A stretch of DNA of 64,000 nt from Alopecurus myosuroides (taxonomy: Eukaryota; Streptophyta; Magnoliopsida; Poales; Poaceae), in the NCBI GenBank assembly GCA_028641055.1, contig CM054062.1, forward strand, positions 13,614,826 through 13,678,825, written 5' to 3'. The notes under the pieces are model-generated. The model saw nothing but the letters and a program-made list of their open reading frames with translations, did no database searches and was not told the DNA's origin. The position numbers were made by a program, and so were the translations under genes. Within the stretch, counting starts at the first letter, position 1. Each line of letters starts with the position of its first letter. This document shows positions 1-12,380 of the stretch, piece by piece.

Positions 1-1061
1 CATCAGTGGCTTTATTGTCTTCTGCCTTCTTGACTTCCTGGTCTTCCAGAGCTGTTGTGATTGTTTCCATCAGCTGATATTTCAGACCGCTCTCATTATA
101 ATCCTATACCCTCTAGACCAGTAACATCAAGATAGAACTCAATGTTTGCACATGCATTTGCACATCAAGTTCAATCTTCATGTAAAGATCTAGTCAATCA
201 AAGATCCAAATAAGAAGCAATAAATCCTAAATGCAGTTATCACTCATGCATCAAAAGCCTGTGAAATAAAAGTACTTAGAGTAAAACATCTCAAGTACCA
301 AGGCTCTTAAATGCTATACACTACAAGTAGGTGTATAGTACCTTGTAATCCTAGTCTACACAACCACTCTTTGCCTAGGTAATTACTCCAATTGCATGCC
401 TTACTGCAATGAAATAAACCAAGACAATATGATCCTATGGTAGTTGTTTTCTAACTTAGTTCCATACAGGACGATGTACCATGTAAATTAAAGTACTTCA
501 TCTTGATTATGATAAGCTTCTCATGTTTATCTGTTGATCCTTCATGGTGTTGATCACATCGTAGAAGTAGTAATGTAGCTTCCATCAATGCTTATGCCTT
601 CTCCTAGTTCTATACTATACTATAACAGTTCAACTCTGAACTTGATAACAAAGGATATGGTATATATCCCATAGTTACCATAGTCTAACGACTCTCCATG
701 ATTCTCAAACATCCCTTCTTGATAACTCCTATACTTACTCTATACCATGTTCTACTCCGTCCTATACATTCATAGAATGGGGTAATCATCACTTTGACTT
801 AATCATATGTGACTATGTCACAACTCTTTTCTCAATAACACTGATACATGCTAGACTTCTAACTGTTCATACCTAGGTATACAGAAATTAGATAAGTATA
901 TTTACTCAAGTTGAGTAAGAACATTCTATACAAGTATGATTATATCATTCTCAAGTGAATGATCATCATAGTTGTAGGAAGTGTGGTTTAGATAAGATGG
1001 CTTCCTATAGTCTTTACCAACCTACAGATCTCCTAAAAGGTTTTAAACCTAAGGTCGCTTC
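1..1061 (-). other. Untranslated leader of a minus-strand LTR element
   Basis: AT-rich DNA with no supportable ORF. It lies directly downstream, in minus-strand sense, of a primer binding site at 1062-1073, so it should be the 5' internal leader of the element whose LTR fills 1076-8008. The rest of the element would lie left of the window. No gag homology is visible in these bases. Confidence 0.45.
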
Positions 1062-1073
1062 GCTCTGATACCA
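1062..1073 (-). promoter_or_regulatory. Primer binding site (initiator Met tRNA type)
   Basis: Read on the minus strand this is TGGTATCAGAGC, the classic plant Gypsy/Copia primer site complementary to the 3' end of initiator Met tRNA. It follows the LTR end by two bases (TA), fixing both the orientation and the LTR edge at 1076. Confidence 0.8.
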
Positions 1074-2460
1074 TATGTGGTGACCCAGCACACCACTTCA
1101 TGTGTAGTGCGCAAGTCGGTGACATAATACTCACAGAAGGACTTATCCGTGAATATTACATCTCTCAGAGTGGTACAACAGAAACACAGCGGGTCCAAGC
1201 AAAGCTATAGGATACAAACTTCAATACAAAATCTTGAGAATCTCTTTGATGAATCAAGAAGATCTCATGCAAATGAAACATCAGAAGAAGCAATTCGAAC
1301 CTCCAAGCCGGAGAATAACTCTAGCTCAGAACTAATCCACTACGGCTGATGTCAGCCCTAATCTATGGCTTATAACTACTAAGTCCAAGGATGGACTCTA
1401 CCTACACCTTGATAGCTTGCCCTCCACCAGCGTTGTTGATGATGATGCTTTACCGACTAAGTAGTAGATCACTCCACCTAGCTCCCTTAGACAGCGATGG
1501 CTTCTCGATGACGACTTCAATAGGGCTTCAACTCTAAGCAGGCGGTCAAACGGGATAGAATGAGTAACGAGCGTTACTCAACAAGTTCATGATATATAGT
1601 GGGTAGTTTGATGCACTAACTACAGCTTTAGACTCGAAAGAGTCATAAGCTAATGCAAGGTTTTGTAAAAACTTTCTTAAAGAGGTTGCTTTTAATTCTC
1701 AAAACTATGCCCGCCAGATCTTCACAGGACTAGAACTTTCATGGAGTTTCCTTTCCTGTGGCGTTCGAGCTCCTTCCCGGAACAGGGGGTAACATGCCAC
1801 ATCCTTTTACACTCTGCAGAGGTGCGTTACTTTACCCATGGACGACCAAGACCATGTTGCACAACCATGTGTACATTCCTATCCACTCCCACTCAGGTGT
1901 GGGGCCCGGTTGTTGGTCCAAGCCAAACCGTGCTTCTCCGCACAACGCATGCCCACCCATTTCTGCCAGCAGGTTGAACGCCTGATTCCACCCCTCACGA
2001 TGGATATCTACACGCCCCTAGCAGACCATCATAGACCCGCAGAGTCCGTGGGAATTAAGGGATCCCACCCATGTGCATGTAGTACCGCAAGACCTACAGC
2101 GTACGTCTCTGGCAGTCCGTTGACATGCGAACGAGAGAAGTATCACAGCTGACTTACTCCCCCCATAGAAGACCCATGGTTAACGCGAATTTACGGTGCA
2201 AGAATCCTGACGGCAGTTGTTGTTAATTCCTAGGTAATACGTTCCCATGCAGATGGAACCTTCCTTTGACCTATTCATCTTACCATGGTTCCATCCGCCC
2301 ACCATATAGAACACTACCACTCGGGTAGTCATTCAAGTAGTCATATTATTATAAAAATAGGATCATGCATTCTTTTGAGAATAGGTGATAATACGATAGG
2401 GTTTTTGCAAATAATTTGTTATGAAGTACTGCAAAGGATATGAGCAAGTGATGAACTTGC

Positions 2461-2528
2461 CTGAGATTGAAATAACCATAATAATCAATGTCTTCGGGGT
2501 TCAAGGGTCTCGTAGAAAATCCCGACAT
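2461..2528 (-). other. Exon-like segment inside the left LTR
   Basis: On the minus strand a pyrimidine-rich tract ending CTTTCAG precedes 68 bases that read openly with acidic and tyrosine codons, followed by CTCAG|GCAAGTTC. GCAAGT after AG is the usual form of a GC-type splice donor. The Tekay LTR has the same arrangement at 42740-42817. It could be an exon of an LTR-encoded spliced transcript. No transcript evidence exists here. Confidence 0.35.
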
Positions 2529-3599
2529 CTGAAAGATAGCAAAGTAGTCCCGGTAAGGACTACAGAAAACACTGGCAAGATGATACATGCACAGTAATGA
2601 GATGCATCGTGAATTACCCTGGAAAACACCCCGGCTTACAAGTGTAAGCTATGTTTGATACGATAACTTAATCACATGAGTTTTAGGTGAATTGTTTCAT
2701 TACTTGTGGTGTTGTGGTTATTACTTCTTTTAGACTTACATGTGTTTCAGTTTTACTTAACAAACAATTGTTATTATGTTTGGGTTATAAATGGTTGTCA
2801 CATGATTAATCGAGAAAGCTATATCATATGAAAAACAACAATTAAAAAGATAATAAAGAGGTTTGATTTTATGTTCAAAAATGTAGAGCTAAGGACATCA
2901 AGTTTATTTGAAAATGAAGTAATACAACTAACTCTAGCATCACAATACTTGCTAAAAGCATGTGATGATAGGTTTGGTAGATGTCAAAACATGAGGGTTT
3001 TATTAATAAGAAAAATAATGTTGTGGCAGTTATTTCTGGTTATGAAATATTATAGAATTCCATTATACTTTTAGAAACAAGTTTATAAGTTGAATAAAAT
3101 GTTTTATGTTTGACATATTTGAATTGGAAATGCTTTTCTCTTTAATATTATATCTCATTCAATGCTTTTTGAAAATATTTGAATAAATTATTAATTTATT
3201 AATTTTAAATGAATTAAATGATTAGGCAAAATATTGCACACATGAAAACTTGGTCAAATGACTTTTTAAACATCATAGATGAGTTGTATATGTCATTTGG
3301 AGTATTTTGGTATATAATTTGTATTTTTCTGATTTTATGAATTATTTATTATTTTTCTCAATTTAAAATGATTTTGTTTAATTAAAGAAAATATTTAATT
3401 TTAAACTTTATCAAACATTTTTGAAAAGTTGATAAACATTTATATTATATTTTTCGAAACAAATCCATATTTTATTTATATTTTTCTGATTATTAGATTA
3501 AAAGTTATTGAATTAATATGGTTTAATAATTTTCTGCCAATATTCAAATTGACAGATGGGTCCCACCTGTCATATTCGAATTTTGAATAAAAATAAAAG

Positions 3600-4350
3600 A
3601 AGAAGAAAAGAAAATTCTTTGCGGCGTCATGCTGACGTCATCTTTAGGTCAGCAGTGGCCACAGAGACCCAATCTCGTGAGCAATCGGGTGATTTCTCGC
3701 GAATTGGTTCAATTGGTGCACACTACTAGGTAGAGGGGTTCGCGGGCAACCATAAGGTAGCGGCTATTCGACAATATGGTCACCTGAGCAAAGCCAACGA
3801 CCATGTCCACGACGGTGGCGCACGGTGAACGTCGACCATGATGAAATCGGTGATGATAAAACGAAATGGAGGCACCCTGAGATGCACAAGCTCACCTGGA
3901 GCACGTAGGTATGGCCGGTGAGGCAAGGAGGAGTCGAAATCGCCGGCGGCGAGGTCTTCACCGTGGTGGCCGGACTCGGGGAAGACAACCCGATTCGGCC
4001 CACCCCGAGCTTCCCAGCTCCTGTGCGTGGTTGAGGAGGAAGAGGAGGTCCAGGCGTATCTCCTAGTGGCCTCAGCTGCCATCGAGGTGGCCGGAATCAA
4101 CGGCGGCGAGTGGCGGCCGAGAGGGTTAGGGTTAGGGTTTCGGTACAGAGAGAGAGAGAGCAGGCGAGGGAGTGAGCGAGAGAGAGAGGAGAAGAGTGAG
4201 CCCGATGGGGATGTCTCCCAGATCCTTATCCACCCCCGAAGTCGGCGGTTGGGAGGTGGCAGCAGCCATGCCACGGCATCGATCTCCTCTGCCTTCTGGC
4301 AGAGGAAGAAGAAAGAGAAAAGGAAATGCGAAATTTCGATAACCCCCTAG
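3600..4350 (-). promoter_or_regulatory. GC-rich leader block of the left LTR with GA repeats
   Basis: The only GC-rich part of the LTR. It has GA runs near 4145-4160 and 4177-4190, and two to three TTAGGG-like units near 4124-4141 that read as a telo-box-like AAACCCTAACCC on the minus strand. Open frames exist on both strands (for example 3780-4274) but have biased composition and no recognisable domain, so I treat them as transcribed leader rather than genes. Confidence 0.35.
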
Positions 4351-5403
4351 AGTTTCTGAAATTTACAACTGGGTCCTTCTGTCTTTAAAACTGAGAAGAA
4401 AACACTGTTTTCAGGGCTTTCTTGTAAAGATAAAAATAATTAAAATTCATATTTGAATTCCTTATCAAATTTTACACCCCACCATGTTTTATTTTGGTGG
4501 ATTTGAAGAATATTTGTATTTTCTCTTAGGTGCTCAATTTTAAGTGATATTTGTTATTTTGTCTCTATTTAAATTTCGTATGAAATAAAATTTACTTGGT
4601 GTATGCTATGACATGAAAACAACACCACTAACATGTTATTGAAATAATGGTATGTTTTCCAATGGACAATATTTAGGTATAATTCCTTATAGAAAGTAGT
4701 TTAGTAAAACTACTTGGTACTGATTTTTATGCACTCTTGTGAAAATCATTTAATATGGAATTTTATGCCATATCACACCAAATGATTATAATGGTTGAAG
4801 GAACTTGTTTTATTTCTATAATACTATGTAATTTTCATAATTGAAACTCTTCACAATCTTGATTGACATTTTACTTAGGTAAGTGCAAGTCATGTTGGTT
4901 GTTTTTAGTACTTGACCAAGTGGAAAACATGAGTGGTTTTTGAGAGCTTATTTGTTTGTTTTCCACATAGGTTCCAATTGTGGATAATATATAATGTTGT
5001 TTTAAAACATGTAATCATTTACATGGTTATATGTAGATGCGTTTTTGTTATCATCTCTTAGTCTTACATGTGAAAAGGATTTGGAAAACAAGGTTTTAAG
5101 CTTGTTTTCATCTACCTCCACATCTCAAGACATGTGGATGTAATGGCTTGTTATTATCCCATACTTGATAGTTGTTTCCATGAAAAATATTATTATGAGT
5201 TCCTCATCTCTGATGAGCTTGACAGAGGTTATCGGTTCTCTAATAAATCCTAATGATTTACTTGATAATTTCTTATGATCCTTTTTCTAAGGCAGTGTTG
5301 CTTCTTGTGGTCTTCTGTTGCTTGATGTTCTTCTCTCTAGTTGTCACTAGTCTTCAGATATTGCCTTGGTCCTTTGCAAGTAATATCATCCCTTGATTGT
5401 CTC

Positions 5404-6062
5404 TTTTTTTTTACATACGCCTCCCACAAGGAGAGCCGGGTTCCATTATTGAAATAACAGAACATATGTCTTATGTACAACTGAAACAAGAAACTGGACC
5501 ACCGTAAAAAAACTAAAACAACAAAGCATCACAACCAAAGTCTAGGAAATAGTCTATCAGGCCTCCAACCTGAATCAACGAAACCGGCCAAAAACCAAAA
5601 GGCCCGAATACAAGATCATCAAAAGTATCAACCCACAACCATGAGAAAGTATCTTGACAACACCACCCGCTGACAAATAAAGACAGATCAATCATCAGTT
5701 TCCTCCTGAACAGCATCAGCAGCCTGTTCTGTCTCCTCTTCATCTTGCGCCGAAGATCCAGTTGATGCATAAGCCGTCACTGCAACATCTTGTATCATCT
5801 CAGCTCCTTCTTCCAACAAGTTCTTATCCGCTTCTCCCTGTAACCCTGCCCAATATTGAAGGAAAACACACATGTAACACACCATCTCAACAGGAGATGA
5901 TATAGTCTTGCCTTCAAAGCAAGCCCTATTTCTCAGTTTCCAAATAGCCCAGCAAAGAGCAGCAATCCCCACTACATGTAAATTTGTTTTCCCAGGAAAG
6001 AACCTGTTTATCCACCAAAAATAATGAGTAAACCCAGTGGGTCTAGCAGTTGCACCCACTAG
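5404..6062 (-). mobile_element. 5'-truncated LINE (L1-like) 3' end
   Basis: The minus-strand ORF at 5688-6059 (about 123 residues) carries the motif AIWKLRNRACFEGK, followed by an acidic Q/E-rich tail. This resembles the C-terminus downstream of the reverse transcriptase in grass L1-like LINEs. The left edge is a run of nine to ten T (5404-5413), which is a poly(A) tail in minus sense, preceded by about 270 bases of 3' UTR. Only the last part of ORF2 remains, as is usual for incomplete target-primed insertions. I could not find a clear target duplication, so the right edge is approximate. Confidence 0.65.
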
Positions 6063-8068
6063 AGCTGATAGGATATATTGAGTGGTTCCCAGATACTAAC
6101 TTCAGTAGTAAATTGTAGCTCCTGATGAAATGAATTCATTTGATTCCATATTCTATTATGATGAAAAATAGATTATTGAAACTCAGTTGTTTTAATGCTT
6201 ACATGAATATTCTGTCCACAAGGTTGATCTGACCTTGTAATCAAATTATTCTTATATAACATCAAACACTTGGATTTCAACATGTTGCTTGTTTTGTTCC
6301 TTATCTTGGTTTCTTCCTTACATATAACTTGTATGTGTGGTTCAAGTTATAGTGTGGTTTATTATTTTCTCCTTGTTATACTTCTCCTTCTATGGATCAT
6401 GGTTTTGTATAACAGAATGTAGGTGTATTTTATAACATCAAGTTACCATATGCATATAAGTAGAATTTGTTAACAAGTGGATCAGACTTGCCTCCAAATT
6501 ACTAATCATATACAATAGGCTGAGATGTACTAGGTGATTCAATATTCTGTTTGTTTGTGTATGACACCCAATTGTTTGAGTATACAAAAGTGATCTGTTA
6601 ACAAGGTATCTAGTCTTGTTATCAAACTACTTCTATATAACACTAACATTGGAGTATCACACTCTTTCAAGAGAGTTAATAAGATCATATCAAGATATAA
6701 GAGTTTCCAAGTACTCTTATAGAAATTAGAGTAGCACTTCAAGCACACTGTAAATAATCTTCGTGGGGATCTTCATGTGGTAGTTCCTCCTGTCTTGTGG
6801 TTTCTTCTCTTGCAGAATATCTTGGAGAAGATTGGGAAACAAGATAATCTAAACAAAGTAGAAAGATCTTGATTTAAGAGTTAGTTCATGCTTTTACTAG
6901 CCTTCCATATAATTCTTATTTTATTTCCTAAAAGATATGTACTTGTCTCATACATGATTAGTTTTACTTAGCTTTCCATTCAATTCCTCTAATAGAGGTT
7001 ATACTTGTTGTTTTCCTTACTTGTATTCAGAGATACTTCAGTTGTAGAATTGTTGGATTTGAGTAGAGGTGTGAAATGCTTATGGAATGATGACTTAATA
7101 GTAAGTGGATCAAATGGTTCATTGAGGTGTTGAGATTTCATATGTTCACTTGTATAAGATGATTGAAACAATAAGCATAAGAAAGTTATTGGGGTTTAAT
7201 GACTTATATCATAATTGATAATTGTTTTTCTCAGGTTTCATGTTGTCACTTTATATCTTCTCATAATGACCTTTGTCATCCTTAATGCAGATATAGAGGT
7301 TTGGACATATCATGTGTGATGATCAAGTTTTAACGGTAGTTTAAGAATATTTATTTCTTCCTTTAGGTACTTCTTTTATGGTTGAGGAGATATGCACATA
7401 TTCGATAAATATGTTAATACAATTATTATGTCATTTCCCACTTGTGGGTTTTGAGTTAACACTTGTTTGTATCACTTGTGTTCTATTGAAACTTTGGTAT
7501 TTACTTATGAAGGTTTACTTAATGGTTAGGAGATGATTTATCAAGATGTTATGTAGATTGATTGATAACTTAAAGAGTTCATGATTTGATAGTCTAAGAT
7601 ATTTTTTGATGAGATTATTCCATCAAGAACTTCTAACTTGTGGATGTGCGATCACTAGTTATGAGATTTGGATACTCACCCCTCTTTGGGTTCTACATAC
7701 CTAGTGAATTATCCCAAGTCACTTAAAGACTTGTGGTTAAGGTTGTTGAGAGTTTGTGTTGGTCAAAACCAATTTATGGTTTGTGTAACCAAATGATTTG
7801 GTTTCTTAAGATACTTCTTATAAAGATCATTCCAAATGTACTCTTGACTAGATGAACTAGACCTATTTCATCATGTCAAGTGAAACATTGGTCACTTTGG
7901 TTTGTTTAAACTTTTGCGCCAAAATTTCCCGTACTTTTAGATGCATGCTTTGCAAATGCACATATTAAATTTAGATCCTTATAACTTCTTAAACACTGGG
8001 ATGTTACAGTTGCCTCCCGTAAAGCGCTTTCTTTATAGCCATATAGCTAGGCTTTACTTACTTGATAA

Positions 8069-9643
8069 TCAAGAGGGATAAAGCTCATGAGGGAGCTTGT
8101 TCTTCAGCGTGCCCCTCTTTCTTGGGAAGTGCTCCATGATTTTCTTGTGAGGGAACTGAAACTTGACATTCCCTTCCTTGGAGTCTATGATTGCACCTGT
8201 AGTACGAAGAAAACGTCTACCCAAAATAATAGGACTAGGGGATTTATCCCCCATATCCATAATAATGAAATCAACGGGTACGAAAGTCATGTGCAATTCA
8301 ATCATAACATCTTTTACTTGTCCTACAGCATGTTTAGTAGAGTTATCAGAAAGGACAAATTCACTTGAGCACTTTTCTAAATTTTCTAGTTCTAGCAATT
8401 CATATAATTCTTTAGAGAGTACCGATACACTAGAACCTAGATCTAACATAGCATGGTGAATTTCTTTTCCAATTGAAACTAGCACCTTGGGGATCCATGC
8501 ATCCCCAAGCTTAGGAGGTATCATGGCCTCATTCTTGTACCTAGCAATTTTTCTTGCAAGACATGATTAGCAATATAAGATCCAAAGCCAGGTTGATTAA
8601 CATTTATAGTGGGATCACTAGCAAATTTTTGTACAGTAGCAATAAGTTCTTGCAAGCTACTTTTTTCTAAATCAAGCAATGGGTCCTTAATTTCAGTAAG
8701 CATCATAATTTCCTCTACTTTACTCTCTAATTTAGCTAGCATGATTGATTCATAAGGACTAAATTTCATCTTTGCTAGCAAGATAAGACATATATGGAAG
8801 TAAATATTCAGGGTACTTCACTATTTCATTCAAAGTTTCTTCTAAGCTAGTAGGGACATGCTCACTTGTATTCTCAGCAATATGATCAATATTTTCAATA
8901 ATAGGAGCAGCAATAGTAATAGAATTCATTCCTACACTAGGTTGTGCTTGTGGCTTTCCTGCTGACATGCTTAATAGAGTTGCTTGATTATCAGCTAATT
9001 TTGACAATGCTTTATCTAAATTCGAAGATTGAAGTTGCAATCCTTTAATATCACTACTAATGGATGAAATAGACTTATTTAACTCATGTATCATAGCATT
9101 GTGACTAGCAACTTGTTCCATAAGCAATTTATTAGATTCAGAAATTTCAGTAGAAGGCTTCCACTTATTTTCATTAGCATTAGGATATGGAACAAAAGGT
9201 TTATTTGGCACATAAGGAGGTTAACTATATGAATTGTAAGCATTACCAAAACCATTGCTACCATAAGTACTAACAAAATTAACATCCACACTTTCAGAAT
9301 TACTACCAACTAGCTCATGCAAAGGCACATTCTCCATATTTTGTTTATTAATAAAAGCAAGAATAGTGTCCATTTTAGAAGACAAATCATTGGTTTCTTC
9401 AATTGAGTTTATTTTCTTAGTGGAATTGGGTGCTCTTTCAGTATTCCATTGACTATAATTTTGCAATATGCTTTCTAATATGCTCTTAGCCTCACCTACA
9501 GTTTTACTCATAAAGGCACCTCCAGCAGCAGAATCAAGTATATTTCTAGACATGTAGTTTAGACCATTATAAAAAGAGTGTAGTATGGTCCATTCATTTA
9601 ATCCATGTGATGGGCATGTTCTAAGCATTAATTTAATTCTATC
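8069..9643 (-). pseudogene. Athila A gag (C-terminal part) and protease
   Basis: Three frame-broken segments in minus sense. 9643-9221 continues the capsid-like part with the Athila signature of a short 'FYNGL' box and an 'AAGGAF' box. An in-frame TAA near 9221 separates it from 9211-8759, a region rich in N, S, L and K. Further breaks near 8760 and 8521 precede the protease at 8524-8069. The protease has LDLGSSVSVL in place of the usual D-T/S-G, as Athila proteases generally do, and the flap/ILGR box PIILGRRFL. In the living element this polyprotein would form the particle and process itself. The copy cannot make a full product because of the stops and the Tat1 insertion. Confidence 0.75.
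9639..9643. repeat. Target site duplication of Tat1 (left copy)
   Basis: CTATC occurs immediately left of the Tat1 LTR start and again immediately right of the other LTR at 23656-23660. A 5-bp direct duplication is what a Gypsy integrase leaves. Confidence 0.9.
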
Positions 9644-10517
9644 TGTCATGGTGGTGTCACGGCAGATGCCATAGGATGGCTAAAGATGTGGGAACGATGG
9701 ACGCTGGAGGTGCTCGGGGAGAGATCACGCGACGAGTAGCCGCGTGAGGTAAGAACTAAGCACTGCAAACAACACGATCTACCCAGGTTCAGGGCCCTCG
9801 TGAGGAGGTAAAACCCCTACTCCTGCCTTTCTCTATGTATTCTGGTGTCTCGCCGAGTAGCCACAGTACAATGTTCCTGCTACCGAGTAGCCACTCTTCT
9901 CTCTTAGTGATGAACTAATTCAAGAACCTAGGGTTTCCTGTGTCCCAGCATGCGATCCTCACGCAGGAGGCGGCGGGGCACCTTATATACACGGTGCCCA
10001 GCCGGATACGTCCAAACACGGACAAGTGTCGATATAGTGTGCACATCGTCCTTCTTCCGAGTTCCCGCTGACAGCTTTGGTTCCTAATCTTGGCTGCATC
10101 CGGAAAGTCGTTGGGCAAAACCAAGGGGATAGTCTGGTATCACTGTGCCAAACACAGAGTAGGGCCCCCTTATCCTGCGACCGCCTGCTTCCACACTGTC
10201 ACTGTCAGGCAGGCCGGTCCCAGATGAACAGTAGTTTGAATAGTGCCAAGTACGGACCCAGGATACGCGGGATCCTGTGTCAGAACGGCTCCTTTGACTT
10301 CTGGCCCGAGTAGATTCCCGCCAATCTTACTCGGACCAGCTCTTCTACTCGATCGGACATAACTCTCTTGATATCTCCTTCTGGTCATCTTTTCGTAAAA
10401 CCGAGTAGCAGTCGACCGGGTAGCAGGTACCGGGTAGGCGGCTACTCGACCAAACTTCCCTTCTGACTGTTGCCTTTACCACTTGCCTTTACCCTACTCG
10501 GGGGTAACCCCCCGACA
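9644..10517 (-). repeat. Tat1 3' LTR
   Basis: 874 bp, from TGTCGGGGGG (minus-strand start at 10517) to CACGACA-type end at 9644; here the last bases read CATGACA. It is a near-identical direct copy of 22782-23655. The TATA motif (plus 9981-9989) sits between GGGCACC and GGTGCCC arms. The octamer CCGAGTAG and its complement recur many times. Confidence 0.93.
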
Positions 10518-10533
10518 GCAGTCCCCGAAGCTG
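10518..10533 (-). promoter_or_regulatory. Tat1 polypurine tract
   Basis: Immediately inside the 3' LTR, the minus strand reads AGCTTCGGGGACTGC just before the LTR start TGTCGGGG. This is the expected place for the plus-strand primer of reverse transcription. The tract is short and not purely purine. The same CGGGGACTGC core recurs in an array inside pol (17190-17375). Confidence 0.6.
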
Positions 10534-11044
10534 GTAGAGTCTTGCGAACTCGTTCACTAGGCTCTGCCAGCTTAAAACCAATCTTTGCAACACCACCCTT
10601 GAGCCTCAAGATGCCGAGTGAAACCTCCGAGTAGCACTCCGGAAAGTACCTTGGGTCTCTTTTCTTCCGAATAGGGCTAGTCTCCTTCTCTGCGTCCGAG
10701 TAAAAGGACTTAAAGAATTTCTTAAGCAGAATCTCCGCAGCGCAGAGCACAATCCAGCCTTCCGTGCTGCAACTGGACACGTGTCAAGCATCCGCGACCC
10801 CGACGTCTCGCTGCCCAGGACACGACGTGCCACGCGCCCAGTTTTCACGGAGTGGGCCCACCGGCTCGTCATGTCCCATCAAGCGCAGTAATAACCCACG
10901 ATCTGGTCGTGGGATCAACTGTGCCCGTTACGCGCGCGTTCCGCGCTTGCGTGCGTTTCTAACCGGCCACAGGCCCCACCACACGAGAGTTATGGCCACG
11001 ATCGATCCCACTACCCCGATGGTAACGGTAATCTGAGGAGAGGG
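10534..11044 (+). promoter_or_regulatory. Upstream region of the Tat1 convergent gene
   Basis: Moderately GC-rich DNA with CCGAGTAG-type octamers and no supportable ORF. It separates the 3' LTR from the TATA box at 11045 and presumably holds the upstream promoter of the plus-strand gene. Confidence 0.4.
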
Positions 11045-11052
11045 TATAAATA
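11045..11052 (+). promoter_or_regulatory. TATA box of the Tat1 convergent gene
   Basis: GGGTATAAATACCCCC on the plus strand, about 170 bases before the first good ATG at 11221 (context GCCATGGC). The intervening leader is pyrimidine-rich, as in many plant 5' UTRs. Confidence 0.6.
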
Positions 11053-12208
11053 CCCCCATCGGTAACTTCCTCTTCTCCTTCCTCCGTACTTTCCTCTTTC
11101 ACCTCTCTGTTTCTTCTCCGCCACCGAGCTCTCCGCCGCCGCGCAACTCTTTGCTCCGCCGCGGATTCCCTCTCTCCACCAGATTCTTCCAAAGTTTTCA
11201 CCATCTTCTCACTCGGTGCCATGGCTGCTCGCGCCGTCTGGGCTGGTTCTGATGTCACCGTCGACGACTGCTCCTGGCTCGTGAACACCCGGAGGGTTCC
11301 TCCTGGTGTTCAGTGACGGCCGTCCGACGGCGAAATCGTTCCGGCTTCCGATTCCTCGCGCATTTCGTGCGAGGATTCGGCCTGCCGGCTTCCGATTTCC
11401 TCCGCTCCTTTCTGGACCACTTCGGTGTTCAGATGCACCATCTCCCCCCGAATGCTGTCGTCTTCCTCGCCTATCACACCGTGGTGTGCGAGGCCTTTCT
11501 TGGCGTCCGCCCCACGGTGCAGACATGGTTGAAGTACTTCCACCTCCGCCAGCAGAGCACAGGGAAGAAGGACGGCGCGGCCGCTGGCAGCCGGGTAACC
11601 GACACCGGCAGCGCCATGATGGTGCAGCGGACGGGAACCAATCACCCTCGCATCAAGGGCTTGGATTCCGTCCGTATGTGGCAAAAGTCCTTCCTCTACG
11701 TGAAGAATATCCCCGCCACGAAGGGGGGAAAGGTAACGGACCGCATCAACCTGCCTGCTTGGAGCAACCGAGCTCCATCCGGGCAGAATTGGAAGACGAA
11801 GCCCTCCAACGACCGCAACGCAGTGCAGATGGAGGAGCGACTCGCTGAGCTAATCGGAGAGGGCCTCAAGAGCGATGATCTCGTCGCCTGCTGGATCCGG
11901 AACCGGGTGCTGCCTCTGCAGCAGCGCTCCCACCCAATGTGCTACTTGGGAGGCCCCCGCGATTGCACTCGGACGACCACGTTCGAGCTCAGCAACCCGG
12001 ACGTCGTCGCGCACGCAAGGTCCATCCTGACCACGGGCCTCCGAGATAACTGGCAGTATGGGTTCATCCCCTTCAGCCGCACGAAGCCGATTCCACGGGT
12101 ACGTTCTCCTTACTCTGCTTCCAGTATATATGTAATCCGAGTAGATAGCCTTCTCTCCTTGCTGCGACTAGCAACTGCATTATGCGCCGAGTAGAGCACG
12201 CTGCAGTA

Positions 12209-12380
12209 CTGCTTAGGCCTGATATGCTTGACGTTTGCACGCCTTGTCGAGTAGCTTACTTAGGAGAAATACTTAGGCTTAATGTGCTTGTTGTTTGCAC
12301 GCCTTGCCGAGTAGGACACTTAGCAAATTTCCCTAGGCTTAGTGTGCTTTGTGTTTGCACGCCCATCCGGGTAGAATGCC
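12209..12380 (+). repeat. ~62-bp tandem repeat in intron 1 of the convergent gene
   Basis: Three diverged units, each with a TTAGGCTTAATGTGCTTG-like start, GTTTGCACGCC in the middle and a CCGAGTAG-like octamer near the end. All lie within the intron at 12099-12423. Confidence 0.75.

Larger units (their letters stand above)
1076..8008 (-). repeat. Very long 5' LTR of a chromovirus-like Gypsy element
   Basis: On the minus strand the segment begins TGTAACATCC at 8008 and ends CACCACA at 1076, just before the primer site. The start matches the Tekay LTR at 40109. The internal order is also alike: AT-rich stretch, GC-rich leader (about 3600-4350), AT-rich stretch, a short exon-like piece ending in CAG|GCAAG, then a tail. 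At about 6.9 kb it is longer than the 4.5-kb Tekay LTRs, partly through a LINE insertion (5404-6062) and perhaps other insertions I could not resolve in 4400-8000. The right junction at 8008/8009 cuts an Athila element. That this is one LTR rather than two fused pieces is inference. Confidence 0.5.

Noticed and set aside
3764..4350. Overlapping GC-rich ORFs on both strands (164 and 107 residues)
   Set aside because: They share one GC-rich, GA-repeat block inside an LTR, have skewed composition and no domain; the openness is explained by composition.
4400..8000. MITE insertions in the AT-rich left LTR
   Set aside because: I looked for Stowaway- and Tourist-type terminal repeats and found no convincing pair with target duplications.
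10606..11526. Minus-strand and alternate-frame ORFs around the Tat1 3' LTR
   Set aside because: They overlap the LTR, promoter and the plus-strand accessory gene exons and show no recognisable motif; shadows.
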